Shown: positions 40,201 to 55,200, counted from the first letter of the stretch. The stretch: 64,000 bases of DNA from Nematostella vectensis (GCF_932526225.1 NC_064035.1:15858469-15922468), one strand, 5' to 3'. Numbers and translations: made by a program. Notes: generated by a model not told the origin, from the sequence alone.

Positions 40201-43200
40201 CAACGCGTATAGTGTGTCAGAGATATAGTAAAACCACGCGTGCAGTGTGTCAGAGCGATGGCAAAACCACGCGTGCACTGTGTCGTAGCTATAGTGAAAC
40301 CACGCGTATAGTGTGTCAGAGCTATGGTAAAACAACGCGTATAGTGTGTCAGAGATATAGTAAAACCACGCGTGCAGTGTGTCAGAGCTTTGTTAAATGC
40401 ACGGTGTTATGGGCAGGTTGACAGTAAAGGCTTAACATAAGGCGGTGGCTGACCTTATGCGATTCGTTTAGCGCATTGTGATCAGCTCTTTCCTGCAGAT
40501 CGTCAACCAGTTTGCGCTGACTCTCTACTTCCTGCTCGAGCTCAGAGGCCTTCTCCTTCTCCGCCTCCAGCCGCATCTCTGCCTGGACCCGCCTAGACCG
40601 TTCATTGTCCAAATCCTGCTGCAACTGAGCCTCACGCTCGCGGTGACCCATGGCTGTTGCTTGCTGAACGTCGCGCTCATTCTGGAGTTTGCGCGCGCGA
40701 TGACGTTCACCTTCTAGGGCGCCTGTCAGATCCACTAGCTGTTTCTGAGAATAAGAGCATGTTTTGCGATTAATTTATCACTGGGAATTACTGTAGTTTG
40801 CACGCGATGACGGTCAACTTCTAGGCAACCGAAAGGCACACTAGTTGCCTCTGAGAATTGCCCTTCAAAGTATGGGGGACAGTAGGAATTGCTAGAATCA
40901 CTGCGTGCGATACTGGTGATCTTCTAGAGCATCAGCCAAATGCACTAGCTTCTTTTGTGAATGGAGTCCCTCGGAGCTGCTGAAATTCTCTCATGTGATC
41001 ACGGCCCAACAGGTAAAGAAGACCAGTCCTATCTATAAGCTGCTTCTAGAGTTTGAAGAACTAATATGGTGATAAGGTTTGAACCACAGCTGACTTGTAT
41101 TTATTCATCGTTTTTACGTCTATAAACTTAACCATATCATAAACTTAACCCTATCATAACTATTACGCCCTGAGGCGCCTGTAAAATATAGGCCCAACTC
41201 CAAAACGTCAGAAATGCAAACCAAACATCACCAGACCCGGATACTCATGGATTTCTCCAAGGCATAGACGACCTTCAAAAGCGCATCCAAGCAATGTAAT
41301 AGAATTGACTCTATTGTCAAAACATCAACCTTGATTTCTGACCAATTCGCAACAGGCTGTAGCAGTGCCGTCGCTAGAAAGAAAAGGCACCGCAGTGCAT
41401 TGTTTGAAACTTCAAGGCATACCGTCTTGGGTCAGCTGTAGCTTAGCTTAACTGATAGTGTTAGAGTTGAGATAGGGGGGAAAGGTTTCTGTTTTCAGAT
41501 TGTTTTTCTTACAATTTTGCTCAAAAGCACCCAGGAGTGAAAGGGTTAATTAATTAACGGGCAGTCGATCGGCGTTGTTACAATAACATGAATGCTGTCA
41601 ACAGAATAATATTCAGTTGTTACTTCTTCTGAGGAAGAGCTTTTCTTTCCATAAAGTGGCAACTCAATCTAAAACTGAGCCCAGCAACGTATACACGTAC
41701 TACTGACCCTCCCCTCTCCAGCAGTGAGAACAATTTTCCAGAGGTAATACCTTTTGTGTCCGAATCGTTACTAGCGATGTACATTACCTGCACTCCATCC
41801 AAAGCAGATCTTAGCTGCTCCGCCACCAGTCGATCAGTCTGTTCTCTCAGCTGTTTCTCCGCTTCCATCGACGCGTTCAGCTTGCTCTTCTGCCTCTCGC
41901 CAGCGAGAGCATTGTTCAAGTCCTCGGCACGAGAGCGCTCTAGCTCAAGCGCCTCCTGCAGGCCTGAACAGGTCAAGATAGAGAACGTATGTCTTTATAA
42001 GACGATCGAGAACGTAACGTTTTTCAACTGTACAAACATGTATAAAGAACTAAGGTCTTGTAACGCTAATGACAAGACGATCGAAAACGTAACGTTTCTG
42101 CAACCCTAAAGACGTAAAGATCACATAAGGTCTTTCAAACTTAGAGACATGTATAACTTATAAAATGTTTTTAACTTTGCTCCGACGAAGGACTAATGCT
42201 TAAAATGGGATTGATAATCGGCAATAAGTTGAAAGTGCGCTCGAACACTAGGCTGGTTTATTACAAGTATTTGCTTATTCAAAATCCTGCCTACTACGTT
42301 AATATTGAGCGCAAAATAGAACCTTGTGCGGCGTGTACTCAATCTTTACTGTATATCATTACAGTATTTCCGTTTACATATTCCTGTCATCTACGGTTCT
42401 GTTGAGGTTTGACACGCGCTGTGCCGTGGGTTTTATCTTATCTTTACTGTAGTGATAAGCATTTTCGTTTACATATTCCTACCTTCTACGGTGTTGTTGA
42501 AGTGTGAAACGCGCTGTGCCGTGGGTATTATCTTATCTTTACTGTAGTGTTAAGCATTTCCGTTTACATATTCCTACCTTCTACGGTGTTGTTGAGGTGT
42601 GGCACGCGTTGTGCCGTGGGTATTATCTTATCTTTACTGTAGTGATAAGCATTTTCGTTTACATATTCCTACCTTCTACGGTGTTGTTGAGGTGTGGCAC
42701 GCGTTGTGCCGTGGGTATTATCTTATCTTTACTGTAGTGTTAAGCATTTTCGTTTACATATTCCTACCTTCTACGGTGTTGTTGAGGTGTGGCACGCGCT
42801 GTGCCGTGGGTGTTACTTCATCTAGTGTCTTCTGGAGTTGTTCCACCTTCCCCCGCTCAATGTCAAGCTGCTCGTAAAGATCCTCACAGCGGGAGCGTTC
42901 ATGGCCCAAGTCAGCCGAAAGCTTCTCGAGTAGTTTGTTTTGCTTCTCTGAACGTTAAAGAACAGCAAAATTAAAGACATGTGGAATGATCGTGTTGCGT
43001 CAGATCAAAGCGATGTAAAATATGTAAGATTATTTGCATAACAAAAATTCCCCTTTTAAACGGAGCAAACAATGAAAAAAAAGACTTTTTTTGATTTTGT
43101 ATTCGACGGAAAGTGTTACTTTTTCCTACACGGGATCCGCATGGATTGGGAATTTAACTGAGTTGTATACAGTAAAATAGTGGTAACTATTGATACAAAC

Positions 43201-46200
43201 CTAGTTCGTTGGCTTGCAGGGCACGCTCAGTCTCGAGCTCAGATTCCAAGTCTGACGTGACAATTTTCTCCCGCTCCAGCGCTATTTCAAGATCCACCTT
43301 TTTCTCCTTTATTAAGGAAAGCTGTCTCTTCAGCTCGTCGGCATTGTCGTACTGGCGGTGGGACAGGTCCTTGTTGCGCCGTCGTTCGGCCAATAACGAG
43401 TCCTGGAACTTCCTGGAGCTCACCCGCTCTATTTCAAGCGCTTGTGTGAGATTAGTCACGCGTAATCTTTCTGCCTCTAAGGAGGTCCTGGGAAGAGCAA
43501 AAAAAAAGAGCATTGAAGGCCAACCGTGCCGAACAACGGTCATGTTCAGCATAAATTTCGTCGGCTAATTAAAGCGAGTTACAGAGATATTTTCAATCAT
43601 AAATTGTTAATACAGCATTTGACTTAAGCCTGCAAACTCTCGCACGTAGATATACACTAACGACCCAATACATCTCGTAAACGGAGCCATATGCCAACAG
43701 AACAGAAATAAACATCTCTTGCTGCAGGAAAATTATACTTTATATAGTTCTTTTAACTGTATCATTGGGAAAAACTCCATAAGAGTAAGTAGGGCATGTT
43801 GTTTGAGCTTGGCACTTACACATGCTTCTACCGTAATTCAATCTACGAACAGAAATAAACATCTCTTGCTGCAGAGAAATGATAGTTTATATAGTTCTTT
43901 CAACTGAATCATTTGGAAAAACTCCATATGAGTAAGGAGGGCATGTTGTTTGAGCTTGGCTCTTACACAAGCTTCTACCATAATTCAATCTACGAACAGA
44001 AATAAACATCTTTTGCTGCAGGGAAATGATAGTTTATATAGTTCTTTCAACTGAATCATTTGGAAAAACTCCATATGAGTAAGTAGGGCATGTTGTTTGA
44101 GCTTGGCTCTTACACAAGCTTCTACCATAATTCAATCTACGAACAGAAATAAACATCTCTTGCTGCAGGGAAATAATACTTTATATAGTTCTTTCAACTG
44201 TATCATTTGGAAAAACTCCATTAGAGTAAGGAGGGCATGTTGTTTGAGCTTGGAACTTACACATGCTTCTACCGTAATTCAATTTACGAACAGAAATAAA
44301 CATCTCTTGCTGCAGGGAAATTATTTTTTATATAGCTCTTTCAACTGTATCATTTGGAAAAACTCCATATGAGTAAGGAGGGCATGTTGTTTGAGCTTGG
44401 CACTTACACAAGCTTCTACCGTAATTCAATCTACGAACAGAAATAAACATCTCTTGCTGCAGGGAAATGATACTTTATATAGTTCTTTTAACTGTATCAT
44501 TGGGAAAAACTCCATATGAGTAAGTAGGGCATGTTGTTTGAGCTTGGAACTTACACATGCTTCTACCGTAATTCAATCTACGAACAGAAATAAACATCTT
44601 TTGCTGCAGGGAAATGCTACTTTATATAGTTCTTTCAACTGTATCATTTGGAAAAACTCCATAGGAGTAAGTAGGGCATGTTGTTTGAGCTTGGCACTTA
44701 CTTGGCAGTTGACTCTTGCACGCGTGCTTTCTCAAGTGCAGACCCAAGCTCGGATATGCGCGCTTTTTCCCTAGCTAGCGCATTCTTGAGATCTGAAACA
44801 AGTGTCCTCTCGCTGTTCAGTGTATTGGTCAGGTCCGTTTTCTGTTCAACTTCGCTGTCGATGGCATCGCGTAGGGAATCGGTGATATCCTCTGACTGCT
44901 CTAGCTGTCGTGTCTTGGCTAACACTAAACAAGAGGATATCTTTAATATAACCACCATTCGCAATTTGCTTTTGTTTGTGAAATCAAGGTAAGCTAGAGG
45001 AATCCGACACTGAAAAGGGTAATAGGGAATGCTTAGAGGAAATATTTATTTCTGTATGTTCTTAGTGTGCAACATGTTCCCAGGAAGCCTCGTAGATGAA
45101 GAAGGTGAATATCTTCATCAGTATTTGTGTTCAGGTTTTGCTTACATTGTGCATGGAGTTCTTTCTCGCGCCTTTTGGCTTGCTCTTGAAGCGCAATCAC
45201 GTGCTCCTTCATTTGCTGAATCTATAAAAGAACAAATGAATATAGGTGTCAGATACTAAGAGGGAATAATCACCCTTCTAGAATCTTACTGGTTAAGCGA
45301 ACTTTGATCGCTGTTTGAAACTTTCCTTACCTCACCAATAGGGTGATCTCTGATCGCTGAAAGTCTCTCCTTGACTTACCTCACCAATAGGGTGATCTCT
45401 GATCGCTGAAAGTCTCTCCTTGACTTCCTGTAGCTCCTGAAGTAGAGATTCTCGGTCTTTGCGGAACAGTTCTCTCATGACACGATCGTTCAGTTCACCC
45501 TAATAAAAACAAACGATTCTAAGAGGGCAATACGACCGACAGCACAATTACTAGCTAGCTAAGATAAGTTCCCATTACTCTGAGAAGTAGGTTGAAACTT
45601 TTTGACCATGGCTCAATGTTTCGACATGTAAAGGCAGATCACCTGGGCGTCGGCGTTTGCCTGTGCTGCTCGTGTCGGAGAGGTGCCTGGACCCGGCTGT
45701 TGTTGGGATGTACGTAGTTCGGCGAGAAGAACATCTCGATCTTTCTCCATCACCTGAAACACGTCAAAAACGTATTACCATCACGTCACGCGCAAAGAAA
45801 ATACCACAACCTGGCAGGTAGTGAAGAAACCACCCCGTGACAGATGTGATACATGGCTATCACGTCACGCTACAATACTGTACGTCGCAGGGCAATATGT
45901 ATTTGTTGGTTCGTATCTTGAGGCCAGTGCAAACAGTGCCAGCAAACATCCATGAAATGCCGCGAACTACTTCGCAGCCCCCCTGAGCATGGCGTACAAA
46001 CAAGGAGGCTGGGGCAGCAAAGCTATCTGTTTTCTCGCCAGCTGGCACGGTTTGTATGGGGCTTTTTTGTACCTGCTGAACTGCCTTAAGTAGATCTCCC
46101 CTCCAGTCGATTGTACTCTCTGGCTTCATGGGCTGGATAACAACGAATAGTTAGTTGGGGTTGCAGTGGAGCTAAAGACATGGTGTGCAGGGAAGGAGAG

Positions 46201-49200
46201 GCTTGAGACGCTTATTCGAGTAAATACGGTAGTGGAAGGAATGTAAATGATAATAAAAAGGTGTAAACTGAAGACGGAGCAACCGAGCCCGTAAATACGA
46301 GGATGGATGACACCTCCTCCAACACTGTCTAATCCTCATCCCCTCCTTCAGAACTAAAATTTCCATGTCGGAAATCATAGATTTAAGCTTTGAAAACAAA
46401 TGGGTGGCTATATCAAAAGGTAGGTATTGCTCTATTCGTACAAGTGGAGAAAACTGCGAGGCTAGGGAGCACACAATCTAACGATAAAACAAACAAGAGA
46501 TGACTAGGTGTCTGCCTTACCAATGCAGTCTGACGAGTTTGAGCGACCATCTTCTTGAGTGCCTGTATAGCTTCAAGCAAAGCACGCTTCTCAGAGGCCC
46601 AGGCTGACTGCAGAGCGGACAGGTCCGGACTACTGGCACCACTTATAGGGGACAGGGCTTGTGCGAGGGACTGGATCGTTGTTGCTTCTGTGTTGAGACT
46701 ATTTAGAAGAGCCTAAAATATGAAATATACAGCTTAGGGCAAACACGAGAAAGAAGAAGTTTCCTTTGAGCATTTAGGATAATATTTCAATAACTTTGAT
46801 CTCACTGTAAAAAAAAAAAAGGATTGGAAAACGAAGAACCTACTTAGTTTGACTTTTTTTCTACAAAATCCATCTAAGCAAAGAATAAACTATAAAAGAA
46901 GCTAACAATTTGGAAGCAATTTCAGTAACAATTTGAGCTGGAAATTTCCGTGTATGTGAGTTCTACTTTACTAACCTTCCGTTGATTAATAATACAATCT
47001 ATTATTAATCTAGAATTTATCACTTAGTGATGCGAATACTCGTAACGGGAATATGGGCTTTGACTGACCTCAATGTTGTTAGATGTTGGCTGCTTACGCG
47101 CCTGCTCGATCAGCTGTCCGATCAAGACTCTATCCAAGCGCTCATTCTCATCAAGGGCGGAGCCGATGCGAGCCTTTGCCTCAGGGCTCACTGCTTCACT
47201 TCCTGGGAACACAATAATACAGGATGCTATCAATGGGTAGCGTGTTGATCAGTAGTCAATGTGTCTAGGGTCGATAAAACAAATAAAACAGAACGCAGTG
47301 TCAACTGGATCAAAACTGGATCCGGTGGATCAAAAACTAGGTGGATTATAATATGGATCACGCATTTGATCCGGTAGATCGCAATCTAGATCAAGTGGAT
47401 CACACTCTGGAGCGGTAGGTTACAATCCAGATCGAGTGGATAACACTCTGGATCCGATAGGTCGCAATCAGGATCAAGTGGATCACATTCTGGATCCAAA
47501 AGGTCGCAATCAGGAGAGGTTTATCGCTATCTGATTTAATAGAAAACACTAATTCAGGTAGGTCGCACTCTGGATATAAGTAGATGACAAGAATCAAGGG
47601 AAATAAAAGGGCAAAGGGAATAAAACTCTGGTTCATTTAAAAGTTGCAGACGGGTGGCTATCTGTTATTACCAGGAGACGACTTGGCCGTGTCCTGTCGC
47701 ATAGACTCCAGCTCCCGCTTAGTGCTTTCTAAATCCTGCTTTAGTTGGTTGATGTAACCCTGTTGACTGTTAAGCGCTTGCTGTCGGCAATCGTTCACCA
47801 TCTCCATAGTGTTTAGCTCAGCCTCTTGGCGAATCTGAGCAGCTTCTTCTTCTCTCTTCTGCTGCTCGCTCTCCTTTAACCGGACGATGCTTTCTTCGTA
47901 TTGGCGACGAAGCTCGTCCTCTTTTGCCTTCAGCTTCTGTGAAAAAGATTTTAGGTGAATTCATAAATTATTTTAGTAAAAAGGGGGTAATAAACGTTAA
48001 ATTTTCTTTGCGTTTATGAAAGTAAAATGGTTCGTCATCTATCTCACTTTTTTTGTTATGAGGCAAATACGATGGATGGGATCAAAACCTTCAATCGCTC
48101 ACAAAGACATTGAGGTTTATTTTTTCTTTCCATAAATTATTGTCTAGCTTCTGTCAATGCTTAATCGCAGATATCAGGATGTTTATAAAAATGAAAACTT
48201 TTAAAAGGTTTCTGAAACGTGTAGTAAAAAAAACCGTTACTATATGGTTGAACCCTATTACCCCAACTGATTTTGAGTTATTGGTATAGTCCCTCGGGAA
48301 CTTGGAGTTTGATCGAGAGCGTGGGGCCTTCGAGTTATCGGGTTGTCACTGTAAATGTGTAAATGTGTACTTTTCGCAATACTCTAAATGCATTCCGTAA
48401 GCTTTACAAACCAAGCGCAGGACATGGTCGCTGCCTGTACATTACCCCCGCCGCTCATCCCCCCCCCCCTGCGCATACCTGTTCTTGTTCTTGGGTGATC
48501 TGCGCACCGCTAGCCTTAGCCTCTTCAGCCTCTTGCGTTTTTAATTTTCCCCTCAGTTGTTCCATTTCCTCTTTGACAGCGCTGAGCTGGCGTGTTTCCA
48601 TCTGCAAATTGCGCTTAAGATTCTCGTTTTCTTTCATCACAGTAGAAGATGCCTCCTCATATTTTTTCACCTTGTCAACCAAGCTCTCAATCTGAATAAA
48701 GAGTTTGATAAAAAACGACGAATTGAATGATCAGGAAGTATCCATCACCTTACAAATAATATGACCATTATTAGGAATTGAATACTGTGGTCCAAAATAA
48801 AGCTAGGCTTTTTGTTAAATAAGCATTGGTTAAAAAATGTAACTAAAGGGGAAACAAAACAAAAACTTAAATCAGCATAGCAATGAGGGATGGTCATTAA
48901 GAGCATCAGCAACTATTTTAAGGCATCCTCCTCGGACTACAGAAGTTTCAGAGATTTGTAGATTTTCGATGAAACAAAGACTCAAAAGGCTCACTAACTG
49001 TAGCGGTTTCCGTATAAAACTGCAACGTGTATTGACGACGATGAAGGCCATATATTTGAAAAGATTGGAAAATTATATTATATTACCTGACTGGTCAATT
49101 CATTCTTTTCCTCTGTCTCCCGTTCCAGCTGATCACGGACGATTTTTGATTCTGCAGCAAAAGCGACAAGAGATTCCTCCTTTTCTGTGATCTTCGCTTT

Positions 49201-52200
49201 AGCTTCCTCAAGAGCACTCTCGAGCTCGGTCTTCGCCTTGCGCAGTTCATCTAGACGGTCACCAGTTTCCGCTATAATAGTCTCCTGTTCCGTCAGTTTA
49301 CTAAAATATCAAAGAACAACGAATAAGAAAAAGAAAAGAAAAAATAACCTTATTCACCTGTTTGTGTCCAGCCCTTTTTTTATATTCAAGAGCAATCGCA
49401 AAGTACGTTTGGTCTTCTACCGTGTTTTACAATCGAAATCCGTGCTTTGTCTGGACACAGTCTCATAAACTTTTCAGGCATACTCTTCAAAAGTCACCTA
49501 ACCGTTAAACCAACGGTTTAAATCTCCTATTGCACTTCCCTCGCTTTTACCTTTTAAGGTAAGTTAAGTTTCTGTACCAGGATTCTACCTTTAGTGCATC
49601 TCTAATAGTTTCTGCAGCTATTACCACATAAAACTAAATTAAAGATTTATCATATATGTGACCACACTTCTCTTCTTGTAAAATGTCGGGGATGATTCTC
49701 TGTCATCCCCTTTTCTTACCCGTACTGGTCTTCTAGGAGCTTCTGTTGCTCCTCCATCATCATCTTCATCTCCTCCGTCTGCTCGCCAAGATGCTTCAGC
49801 TCCTCTTCCTTCTCATCGTATGCGTTTCTGAATACCTCCAGCTGCTCGGATAGTAGAAGAACCTCCTCTTCCTTTTCTAAAAGAGCTTTAGCAGCCTCAG
49901 CCTCATCAAGTTTGGATGTTTCCGAATGTTTATTTCTTGACAACTCCTCCTACAATGTGACATATAAGAAAAACAACAATTAGATTTTCGCGAGCCATAC
50001 CATCGTCTGATGGTCATAAGATCATCTGAAAGAAATGAGAGCGCCTAACTGCACATTTTTAATCAATTGTTAATCACGAGTAATCTTACCTTAAGGGAAG
50101 ATATCTCCGTAAGTCGATCATATAGCTGTTTCTGCAGCGCCTCTTTCTCCCTACTCAGCTCCACGTGCTCACTTTCTTGCTCCTTTAACTGCTTTTCAGC
50201 CTTTTTACCTGCCTCTGCGGACTCCAGGGCCTTGGCAAGCTCTTCCTGGAGCTCGTTCACACGAGACAACATCTCGACCTCTTTCTCGGACTTTGTGTTC
50301 AGCTCTTCCTCTAACTCCTTGCTTTTCCTCTCAAGCATATCAATGTGGTCCTGATATTCGCCGAGCGCCGACTCAAGAAGGGCTTGTGTTTTGGCATCTG
50401 TTTCTACTCCTAGCCGCTCTTGTAGCTCTTTTACGCGGTTGGCCAGATCTTCTTTCTCAGTAGACACTTGATCGACTAAACGCAGCAATTTCTTCACCTC
50501 GTCGGATTCTTGGATACTCTCCTCCTGGGCTTGTTTGAAAGCATCCAAGGTTTCTTCTAACTCCTTAATTCTTTCTTGAAGAGCTTGCACTTGGATGTCC
50601 TCCCCTTCAGGCGGGAAGCCGGTTTCGTAATTTTCAACAACCAAGACGGGCACATCTCCTTCTGTTTTCCCTACAAGAGCTCGTTGCAGTTGCTTTATAA
50701 CCTCATTAGCTTTATCGTTCTCTTCCTTTAACGTTATAACATCACGGCTCTGACTGGCCAGATCATTATCAAGTTTATTATTTTGGTCCCGCAGCTGGCT
50801 GAGCTGGGCCTTTAGTTCTTCCGTCTCTTCATATCCTTGAACGTCACCAGATGATATTTGCGAATTCAGTTGTTCAATGTCTCTTTCTTTTTCTTTTTTC
50901 TCGTCCCACAAGTGCTGCACGGCTTCTCGCAATTCCTCCAGAGCATCTTTTAGTTTTTCATTCTGTTCAGCAAGCTCTGTATGCTCTTCTTTCAAAGTTT
51001 TATTCTCTTCTTTCAGTCTATCATTCTCGGTTAACACCTCACCTTCAGACCCTGTCATTTGCGATCGACTCGCTTCCTTTTCTAGACTGGCTATTCTCTG
51101 TTCAAGAATCCCATTCTCTTCTTTTAACTGACTATTGGCAGAAATTGCTTCCCTCAACTGGGATGAAAGAGACTCGTTCTTCTCATTTAATTCTTTGATC
51201 TTAAGCTGTAATTCTTCACCACTCTCAAAGTCGTCCACATTCTCAGACTGCTCGTTTTCCTTTCTTTTTAAAACCCTGTTTTCCTCTGATAATTTCTCAT
51301 GGGCGTCTTGAAGCTGCTCAACTGTTCCTTTAAGCTCTTTGTTTTCTTTACTGAGCGCCTCCTTAGCTTTATCCATATCCTCCTTGGAAATCTCACTTTC
51401 TTTAATTTTATTTTCAAGCTCGTTTATAGTTTCTTGTAGTGCTCGAGTCTCGTCGTTTTCAGGCTGCTTCCCGCTGTCTTCGAGATCTTTTAATTTGGCT
51501 CCATCCTCTTTACTCTTGGCAAGTTCTCGTTCCAATCTATCATTATCAGCAGCATATTCCTCTAAATTCTCGTTTGCTTTCCGCAGCTCATTCTCGAGCC
51601 TCTGTCTCTCACCAAGCTCCTCCTCAAGCCTCATCATCAAGTTTTCCTGAGCAGTCATTAGTTGGGCAAGCTCGTCGTTTCGATGTGCAGTTGTGTCATG
51701 GAGCTCTCTCTGAGCTTCTCGTGCTTCATTGAGCTAAAGTAAAAAAAAGACATTAAACGTTATGAAACCAATCAGAAATATTGACATTGAAAAAGAATCA
51801 AAAGTTAATGTCTACTGAACAATCAAAAACGTGTAACAGTACGGTTAAAAAGAGTTACAATACCTGTTAACAGTCTGGATTACCTGGGGATCGGCACATG
51901 ATTGGGGATTGTTGTGGAATTGGGAAAGTCGAAAGGGAATGAAGCCCTTGGTGAGGCATTGTCTGTTTATACAAGGGTGTGGTTGAGAAAGGCTAGTTAC
52001 AATTGCTTGGGCGTTGTCTGATTTACAAAGGGGGTGGAGACAGAGGGAGTGACAAATCTTGGTGAGGTCTAGTCTGGCTTAGGAAAGCGTGTAGCGGAGG
52101 GGTAGATGTACTTAATAGGGCGCTATCTGATTTACTAAGGGAATAGGGAGAAAGTGACATCCCTTGGTGGGGCGTTGTGTGAAGTTACTAAGGGAAAGAG

Positions 52201-55200
52201 GTTGAGAAGGGCTAGGTGCACTAGATCGGTTATTGTCATAATTAGTTAGAAGATGAAGAGTGACAGTTCTAGGCATTTTTCTGACCAACCTGTCTGGTGG
52301 TTAGCGTGATCATCTCGAGTAATTTATTGACAGCTGTCCTGAGTTTACTCCCGCTGTCAATCACGAGCTCCTCCCCCTCTTCGTCAAGGCTGGGTCCTTG
52401 GAATAGGCTATCTGTCACAATCTGCGACAGCTCCAGGCCCTCGTCACTGATCATCGACGTGTTAGCAGACTTGGTAAGGGTGGTGTCCGCCTCGGACTCG
52501 TCATCATCACCTGATAAATTTTAGATGTCAAGAATACTGTTTTGCTTAACCAGGCGTTACCATTACTGAATCGATATCATGCTAAAAGAAAATGTCTGTA
52601 ATACACTCTGATAAATAAAGACACCTAATGTCAATATAAAATGCCATCCGGTCGGTCATGTTGTGGATTAGAAGTTTGTTTTAATAAGGACTAAACTTGG
52701 CTAGTCTTCGTCTTACATTTTCCCCTCATATGTATAATTAAAAGTCTCCATGATATCTAGAGAACCTTACCTGAGGGACCAGCATAATGATGGGCGGCCG
52801 GTGTGGAGGTAGCAAGTCCGTGGGGAGCAGCAAAACGTACCCTGCTTGGTCTGGCGGCTGAGTCTAGAGGGATCTGCGATAGGGACAGGGATCCGGATGA
52901 TGTGTCATCTTGTAAGTCTCCAGCAAACCCGCCGTGTGACTGACTCGCCTCTTCGATCAGCTCCTCTAGCTGTCGGTTGATGTTGTCTTCAGTCTGAGTG
53001 GCGTGCCTTACTTGGTCTGATAGTAGCTTGAGTAGGCGAGCGTTAGTGCGATGAAGTGAATCCCTGGAAGAAATAAGATATCTTTGCAAGGTGCCTCGAA
53101 AAACGGTAATTTAAGTTGAGGAGGACAACTTGGTCAACATATCCCCTACTTCCACGGACACAAATGTAACGAGACTTACCTTTCCTCGGCGAACCGCTCC
53201 AAATCTGATCTGAGTATTGATACCAGGTTCTGTCCCTCCTGGTTCTCGCGCTCGTACCTCGTCACTAGCTCATTATAGTGTTCCTCCGTGCGCTTTGCTT
53301 CTCGCTGAGCTATCTCTACTTCTTCTATTTTAACCTTTAGGTCTTCACTGAGCTTATCGCTCTTTTGCTGTTAAAATAGATGGTATGAACTTGAATAATA
53401 AGGGGCAAAATGGGGCAATGACTAGTAACTAACCTAGCTCTAGGCTGGACGTCCCGTGTGTCCCAGGTCATTGCCAAATAACAATAAAATTTATAACAAT
53501 TAAAAATCACAACAAAATCTTACACGATGCAACATTTAGCCATATGGTGACCAACAGGACAATGTTGTTTTCCCAAAGCATGCTTAACACTTAACCCTTT
53601 CATACCCAGGCTCCTGAGGCCCAAAACAAGAGCAAATGTGTGATAACGAAAGAATGTTTATTGGGACAACCCAGACTTTGAAATGTACTTTATGTTATAT
53701 ATGAAATTAAAGCTTAAATGTTGTTCTTTACTTTAAATTAGATATTTCAGTACTCAGTACATTGGTTTGATGGAAATTGAATTTACAAAATAAGAATTTA
53801 TCAAAAAATATCATACTAAAAATCAATATTTTATCTTTAGACACATAACATAATTTCATAAAAACTAGAAAATGTCAATGCAAAAACACCTAAAAACATA
53901 GTCTATCGCCAGTACTCCACTTTTGTATGGAAATCTTTCCAACAGTTTTGATCTTTCTGCAAGCAGAGGAAGACATTACACACATTGCAATAGATGCTAG
54001 GGCGTGGCACGTAGGGAACCTTGGGTCTTCTGGCCAATGGCACATCCTTATACCTGTCAGAGTGGGTTTTTCTTATTTTCTTACTACAAACAGCACAGTT
54101 ACCCTTATCCTGACGCATTTCAGGCAAATGCAAACCAACATCAGTCAGTCTTAGCTCCTCATTTCTGGGGGGTCTCTGGGCAGCATTATGGGCAACCCGC
54201 ATGTTGCCAATCAAGTTCTCAGCAAGCTCTTCTCTGAACTCCAGAGAGGTTCTGATTGGTCTAGGTGTACCCTCTCTATCCTCACACTCTAACACAAAAG
54301 CATTGTGGATTGCCACCTCTACTTCATGAAACAGTACACGACGGTACCATTTCACCGTCTTTCTGATACATGTATAGTACCTAAGCATCTGGTCAGACTG
54401 GTCCACACCCCCCATATAGGCATTATAATCTTTGAGAAGGGGTGGGCAAGGAATATCGCCACTTTGTCCTCCTTCACCTGCACCTCTTCTTTTGACATTT
54501 CTTGCATGGACTGGAGCACGAACTGGAAACTCAGGGGGGTGAATTGTAGATAAAAAATATACAGCCTTGTTGTCAAGCCACCCCACTGCCAGAAGAGGTC
54601 CACACATAAGCCACTTACTACTACCCCTAGCAAGTCCTCTTGTATTCTCAAATAGAACCTCCTTTGCAAAGTTTTTTCTGTTTCCCTTTATTGTTCCACA
54701 TGCATATATTTGGTTGTCAAACAAGAACTGATAGAGTTCAACACTGGTATAATAGTTGTCAGTATAGAGGTGATGTCCCATACCTTCAAGGCCTGAACAC
54801 AGCTCTTTTACAACCCTTGCTGCCAGTCCAACCTCAGCTCTTTCCCCAGGATTCTTTCCAATGTACAGTTGCTGTCGGTAGACATACTTTGATTCAGAAT
54901 CGGCTAGCACCCAAACCTTGATACCAAACCGGACAGGTTTGTTCGCAATAAACTGGCGAAATGATAAACGTCCTCTCCATGGAATCATGCACTCATCAAT
55001 TGAAATGTTTTTGTGCAGATTGTAGGCATTTTCAAATTTAGGGAAAAGAAGATTCAAAAGTGGCTTGATTTTATGCAATTTATCATAACCAGGTTGCCCA
55101 GAAGGCACAATGTTGGAGTCATCTGAGACATGAATGTACTGTAGAATCTGAAAGAATCTGTTACGAGACATGACTTGACTGAATGAGGGAACAGTCAAGA

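Noticed and set aside
38462-40390. CRISPR-like regular repeats
   Set aside because: Units are contiguous with no unique spacers, and the DNA is eukaryotic. The same applies to the other minisatellites.
38553-40421. Long open frames on both strands (up to 230 aa) of repeated TRGFTIAL or YAWFYHSSD units
   Set aside because: They arise because the 33-bp tandem unit is divisible by three. They have no splice context or family and lie inside an intron.
41940-41976. Upstream acceptor TTCAG for exon 41955-41788
   Set aside because: It would require a split codon, but the preceding exon ends in phase 0. The acceptor CCTGCAG 12-13 bases further keeps the frame.
50851-51198. Plus-strand open frames over the 548-codon coiled-coil exon
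   Set aside because: Complement of Glu/Lys/Leu-rich codons; such shadows are expected.
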